Source of the DNA: Chloroflexota bacterium
Lineage (GTDB): Bacteria > Chloroflexota > UBA5177 > JANWHV01
Assembly: GCA_025450255.1 (NCBI GenBank)
Contig: JANWHV010000263.1
Location: 1 to 10,102, forward strand
Direction of reading: 5' to 3'
DNA: 10,102 bases
Position 1 is the stretch's first letter. Each line of letters begins with the position of its first letter. Of the stretch, positions 7,334 through 10,102 are shown piece by piece. The notes beneath the pieces are model-generated. The model was given only the letters and a program-made list of their open reading frames with translations, was not told the origin of the DNA and searched no databases. The position numbers and the translations under genes are program-made.

Positions 7334-8258
7334 CATCATCCTGTGCATCGACGACGATCCTAACATTCGCGACCTGGTTAATGCCGCCCTGGAACTTGAC
7401 GGCTACAACGTCATTTTGGCGCCGGACGGCGCTCAAGGTCTGCAGCGCGCCACGGGCGACCAACCGCATCTGATCCTTCTTGACGTCATGCTTCCGGACA
7501 TGCGCGGCTGGGACGTGTTGCGCGAGCTAAAGGAACAACCGCGCACGGCGAACATTCCGGTAATTTTTCTCTCCGCCCTGGACGAGACGGAAGATCGCGT
7601 GACCGGACTGGCACTCGGCGCGGACGACTACGTGGGCAAGCCATTCGCGGTCAAAGAGCTGCTGGCGCGCGTCCGCACGCAGCTTCGTCACGCGGAGGAA
7701 CATCTTCTGTCCGAGCTAACGGGCTTGCCCGGAAACACCCAGATCGAGCGCGCTTTGCGACAGACCGTCCAGGAACAACGTCGCGACTTGTATGTCCTCT
7801 ACGTCGATCTGGACAATTTTAAGTCGTATAACGACGCCTACGGCTTCTTGCGGGGGAACGATTTAATCAAACTGATCGCCGGTATCCTACGCAGCGTACT
7901 GCTGGCCGGCGACGATAACGCATTCCTGGGGCATGTCGGCGGAGACGATTACGTGGCAATCATCAGAGCCGAGGAGGAGCACATTGCCAAGATATGCGAG
8001 GCGACGATCCAACAGTTCGACAGCCAGGCTCCATTGCTGTATGACGCGGCGGATCGTGAGCGGGGCTACGTAACCACCAAGGACCGCCAGGGCGTGCGGC
8101 AAAAGTTCCCGATTGTCACGGTATCGATCGCCGTGGTGTCCAATCGCCGCCGGCAGATCAACAGCGAATACGAGATCAGCGATATTGCCGCGCAGCTCAA
8201 GAAGCAGGCAAAGCTATCGGAAAAAAGCAGCTACGTGATCGATCAGCGAACGAGCTAA
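7323..8258 (+). CDS. Response regulator: REC domain fused to a degenerate GGDEF-like domain
   Basis: A cytoplasmic two-domain signalling protein of 311 residues. The REC domain (about 4-120) has acidic-pocket D10/D11, phosphoacceptor D54 in [10 protein letters not shown]84 and K106 in GKPFA, so it should be phosphorylatable. The GGDEF-like domain (about 128-305) begins LTGLPGN and contains [20 protein letters not shown]. Its signature is GGDDY (206-210) instead of GG[DE]EF, and the position of the RxxD inhibitory site reads DDNA. The fourth signature residue, a metal ligand in PleD, is thus Asp not Glu, so cyclase activity is uncertain; it could be a weak cyclase, a nucleotide-binding domain or an output scaffold. 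ATG 7323 was chosen because the REC fold starts there; the frame is open back to 7119 inside gyrA, but that stretch is not REC. The start overlaps the gyrA end by 11 nt, suggesting translational coupling. No histidine kinase gene is nearby. Confidence 0.92.
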   Translation: MQTSIILCIDDDPNIRDLVNAALELDGYNVILAPDGAQGLQRATGDQPHLILLDVMLPDMRGWDVLRELKEQPRTANIPVIFLSALDETEDRVTGLALGADDYVGKPFAVKELLARVRTQLRHAEEHLLSELTGLPGNTQIERALRQTVQEQRRDLYVLYVDLDNFKSYNDAYGFLRGNDLIKLIAGILRSVLLAGDDNAFLGHVGGDDYVAIIRAEEEHIAKICEATIQQFDSQAPLLYDAADRERGYVTTKDRQGVRQKFPIVTVSIAVVSNRRRQINSEYEISDIAAQLKKQAKLSEKSSYVIDQRTS

Positions 8259-8275
8259 CACCTATCGACGCGTGC

Positions 8276-8929
8276 TCAGATCTGGCGGATAACCGAGATT
8301 ACCTTACCCTGAATCTTGACGTGCCGCGCATCTTTGACGATGGGCTGCATTTCAGGGTTCCGCGGCTGCAGCCGTATCTTGCCACCCTTCTCGCGATAAA
8401 ACCGCTTGAGCGTCGCCTCACCGCGCTCGTTGCTGCCATCGGTCAGTAAGGCCACGACGGTGTCGCCGTTGTCGGCGGATTCCTGCCGGCGCACGATGAC
8501 CAGATCGCCGTCCGCGATATGATCCTCGATCATCGACATGCCTTTAACGCGGAGCGCGAACAGCTCGCCGCCAAACGACAGTCCACCAGTCAGGTCCACG
8601 TAGTCATCGTGTACCTCAGTGGCCTCGATCGCGGCGCCGGCGGCGATCTGGCCCGCGAGACGAATGCGAACGGGACCCAGCGGCGCGCCAGTCGAGGATA
8701 AAGGCTTCAGTAAGGTAATGCCACGGCTCTTACGAGGCTCGTGGCTAATAATGCCTTGTTCGCGCATATATCGCAGGTGATAGTCGATGTGGCCGGTCGA
8801 CTTAGCCGTTGAGCCGCCCACCTTGGCGCCAATCTCACGATTGGTCGGTGGCCGGCCATTCTGTGCGGTGAGATCAGCGATCGCCTGCTCGATCCGCTGC
8901 CGCATCAACTCCCCACTCTGGCGAGGCAT
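8276..8929 (-). CDS. lexA: LexA repressor, SOS master regulator
   Basis: Dimeric repressor of the DNA-damage response; RecA filaments trigger its self-cleavage. The 217-residue product has an N-terminal winged HTH (about 8-75; RPPTNREIGAKVGG then HLRYMREQGII) and a C-terminal S24 peptidase domain. The scissile bond is A97-G98 in GQIAAGA. The catalytic dyad is S132 in GMSMIEDHIADGD and K175 in ATLKRF, and both are present, so it should be cleavable. ATG 8929 was chosen over the in-frame ATG at 8968 because GGAGG lies 7 nt upstream and because the longer start would fall inside the operator and upstream of the predicted start site. The gene is autoregulated through the box just upstream. Its end faces the response-regulator stop across 17 bp, with no terminator hairpin visible between them. 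Confidence 0.98.
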   Translation of the reverse strand: MPRQSGELMRQRIEQAIADLTAQNGRPPTNREIGAKVGGSTAKSTGHIDYHLRYMREQGIISHEPRKSRGITLLKPLSSTGAPLGPVRIRLAGQIAAGAAIEATEVHDDYVDLTGGLSFGGELFALRVKGMSMIEDHIADGDLVIVRRQESADNGDTVVALLTDGSNERGEATLKRFYREKGGKIRLQPRNPEMQPIVKDARHVKIQGKVISVIRQI

Positions 8930-8936
8930 GGCCCAT

Positions 8937-8941
8937 CCTCC
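8937..8941 (-). promoter_or_regulatory. Ribosome binding site of lexA
   Basis: The - strand reads GGAGGATGGGCC before ATG 8929: a full GGAGG with 7-nt spacing. It decides the lexA start in favour of 8929 over 8968. Confidence 0.85.
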
Positions 8942-8950
8942 ACGGTGTAT

Positions 8951-8964
8951 AGAACGAATGTTCA
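8951..8964. promoter_or_regulatory. LexA operator (SOS box, GAAC-N4-GTTC type)
   Basis: AGAACGAATGTTCA contains the perfect dyad GAAC-GAAT-GTTC at 8952-8963, the core of the SOS box known from Bacillus subtilis and actinobacteria, not the CTGT-N8-ACAG box of E. coli. It sits 22 bp from the lexA ATG, directly on the predicted lexA transcription start, so bound LexA would block initiation. No second box with the same 4-nt spacing was found in the window. Confidence 0.88.
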
Positions 8965-8970
8965 ACACGT

Positions 8971-8999
8971 ATACTACACGCTCTCTGGTGGCCTGTCAA
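8971..8999 (-). promoter_or_regulatory. lexA promoter
   Basis: On the - strand a perfect TTGACA (complement of 8994-8999) and TAGTAT (complement of 8971-8976) are separated by 17 bp. The start site would be near 8964, giving a leader of about 35 nt. It is a strong promoter, as expected for a gene held down by its own product. Confidence 0.85.
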
Positions 9000-9135
9000 C
9001 GAGCGCATGCCGAAAACCCGCAAGGCGACAGGAATATTAACGCGCAATGACCTATGTTGTAGAGAGGCCGAGCACGCGGGACGCACGTGCTCGAACATTG
9101 GCAGCGCTTGCGTCGGCGCCTATTGCATCGTTCAT

Positions 9136-9140
9136 GGAGA
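9136..9140 (+). promoter_or_regulatory. Ribosome binding site of the PAP2 gene
   Basis: GGAGA lies 5 nt before ATG 9146 and favours that start over the in-frame ATGs at 9047 and 9134. No convincing promoter was recognised on the + strand between 8965 and 9135. Confidence 0.6.
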
Positions 9141-9145
9141 CATGT

Positions 9146-9913
9146 ATGTCCGCCGTACGCACTACATCCGGCGTGACGCGGGACGCCGGCGTGCGCCGCG
9201 CCGGCACGGCAAGCTTCCCGCACGCTAGGTTCTTGTCCGTGGAAGCCCTCCTGGTAGTGCTCTTCGTCATACTTGCCGTCATCGTCCACGCGCATCCAGG
9301 CCCACTCGCGGGCGACGCGCGGATTGCCACGGATCTGCAACATTGGCTACGCCCGCACCGGACCGTGACCGACCTTATGGATCTCGCCAGCACCATTGCC
9401 TGGCCGATCCCTTCGGCGATTACGGTGGGCGTATTTGTCCTGGTTTTCCTGGCCCTTCGCCGCTGGTTGGATGCAATCGTCGTACTGCTGCTTCCAGGTC
9501 TCGCCAACGGCGTGAATTACCTGATCAGCCAGGCGATCCACCGGCCCCGCCCGGCCGATCACGGCCTCTATATTGCCCAACATGTCACGGTGTCGTTCAG
9601 CTTTCCCTCCGGTCACGTTCTCCAGGGGGTAACATTTTTCGGCTTCGTGCTGTTTCTGACCTTTATGCTGTTCAAGCCCGCGCCCTGGTTGTGGCCATTG
9701 CGCGTTGGCCTGATTGTCCTGATCCTGGACATGGGTCCGTCGCGCATCCTCGTAGGGGAGCACTGGCCGAGCGATGTGCTTGGGGCGTGGCTCTGCGGCA
9801 TCTTCTGGATTTTGGCCGCTATACAAATCTACGCGTGGGCCGGCCATCGCTGGCCGCGCTTGCGCGGCAAGGCCCCTACGCCCCAGGCCGCCGAGTCGCG
9901 CCACGCCTCATAA
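9146..9913 (+). CDS. PAP2-family membrane phosphatase
   Basis: An integral membrane protein of the PAP2/acid phosphatase superfamily. Relatives dephosphorylate undecaprenyl pyrophosphate, phosphatidate or phosphatidylglycerol phosphate at the outer membrane face. The 255-residue product has about six hydrophobic segments (near residues 31-49, 86-106, 110-130, 160-176, 186-202 and 211-232). Motif C2 is FPSGH (154-157) with H157, and motif C3 is SRILVGEHWPSD with S199, R200, H206 and D210, so nucleophile and proton-relay residues are present. Motif C1 ends RPRP at 133-136, but the lysine expected seven residues before the second Arg is Ser128. The loss may alter phosphate binding or reflect a subfamily. 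ATG 9146 has GGAGA upstream; the in-frame ATG at 9047 would add 33 residues of non-membrane, Ala/Arg-rich sequence and lacks a ribosome site. The gene is divergent from lexA. Substrate not determined. Confidence 0.9.
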   Translation: MSAVRTTSGVTRDAGVRRAGTASFPHARFLSVEALLVVLFVILAVIVHAHPGPLAGDARIATDLQHWLRPHRTVTDLMDLASTIAWPIPSAITVGVFVLVFLALRRWLDAIVVLLLPGLANGVNYLISQAIHRPRPADHGLYIAQHVTVSFSFPSGHVLQGVTFFGFVLFLTFMLFKPAPWLWPLRVGLIVLILDMGPSRILVGEHWPSDVLGAWLCGIFWILAAIQIYAWAGHRWPRLRGKAPTPQAAESRHAS

Positions 9914-10102
9914 GGCCATTGGCGGATGGAATGGTCTCTTGCGCGCTTCCTCAAGAGTAGAGGAATCAGGCGCCTCCATCGTGTTGGGGCGCCAATCTAC
10001 CAGCGCAGGCATCGGCGCATCAACGAAGCAGACCGCATCGCCGCCCTCAAGGCGAACCCGCATCGGGCAGGCTGGGACGACGCGCACTGGTATAAGGCGG
10101 GA
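9908..10102 (-). other. Unresolved 3' fragment of a possible CDS running off the window
   Basis: Two codon-aligned frames are open here. The - strand frame runs from the window edge to a TGA at 9908-9910 (64 residues, ending KRPFHPPMAL) and would be the C-terminus of a gene converging on and slightly overlapping the PAP2 gene. The + strand frame could start at ATG 9926, 12 nt after the PAP2 stop, and stays open to the edge (its product includes the stretch ANPHRAGWDDAHWYKAG). Third-position GC and first-position purine content are similar in both, so composition does not decide, and neither product is recognised. At most one is likely to be real; the - strand version looks slightly more protein-like because the other is heavily loaded with Arg, His and Trp. 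Confidence 0.3.

Noticed and set aside
8259..8275. Bidirectional terminator between the response regulator and lexA
   Set aside because: The 17-bp gap has no stem-loop or T-run; any terminator would have to lie inside coding sequence and none was seen.
8930..8968. Upstream ATG for lexA at 8968
   Set aside because: It would lie upstream of the predicted transcription start and within the operator, while ATG 8929 has a perfect GGAGG at 7-nt spacing.
9343..9960. A 205-codon + strand frame overlapping the PAP2 gene
   Set aside because: It is Arg/Pro-rich and reads through the PAP2 coding region in another frame; the PAP2 frame carries the motifs and membrane segments.

Overview
The window is a GC-rich bacterial chromosomal segment, densely packed and mostly housekeeping in character. 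No insertion sequence, phage gene, CRISPR array, tRNA or rRNA was seen. Several features suggest a Chloroflexota-like or other deep-branching Gram-positive-type lineage. These are a DUF2089 zinc-ribbon/HTH protein, a LexA controlled by a GAAC-N4-GTTC box (the type known from Bacillus and actinobacteria), and a response regulator fused to a TGLPGN...GGDDY domain. This taxonomic reading is an inference with moderate-to-low confidence.

Layout, left half (1-4017, all + strand): a 5'-truncated class I/II PLP aminotransferase is followed after 4 bp by a D-2-hydroxyacid dehydrogenase. Together they could interconvert an amino acid, its 2-oxo acid and a D-2-hydroxy acid. Next come a PgeF/YfiH (laccase-domain) protein and, after a 114-bp gap holding a perfect inverted repeat, an M42-family metallo-aminopeptidase. 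A DUF2089 gene on the - strand (4060-4488) converges on the peptidase gene.

Middle (4489-8258): a 247-bp divergent intergenic region is AT-rich in its centre and separates DUF2089 from gyrA. It holds a near-consensus promoter (TTGACC-18-TATAAT) for gyrA, a possible overlapping opposite-strand promoter for the DUF2089 gene, and a 15-bp palindrome in the roughly 150-nt gyrA leader. gyrA encodes a full-length gyrase A with an intact GyrA box and an acidic tail. Its last codons overlap by 11 nt the start of a REC-GGDEF-like response regulator whose signature is degenerate (GGDDY, no RxxD inhibitory site).

Right end (8259-10102): lexA (- strand) converges on the response-regulator gene with only 17 bp between them. 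Its upstream region is a complete autoregulated SOS promoter: TTGACA-17-TAGTAT, a LexA box at the predicted transcription start, and a GGAGG ribosome site. A divergent PAP2-family membrane phosphatase follows; its first signature motif lacks the usual lysine. The last 190 bases are open in two codon-aligned frames on opposite strands and could not be resolved.

No clearly new multi-gene system is visible. The observations most worth checking are the gyrA/response-regulator overlap with its degenerate GGDEF domain, the gyrA/DUF2089 divergent control region, and the lexA operator.
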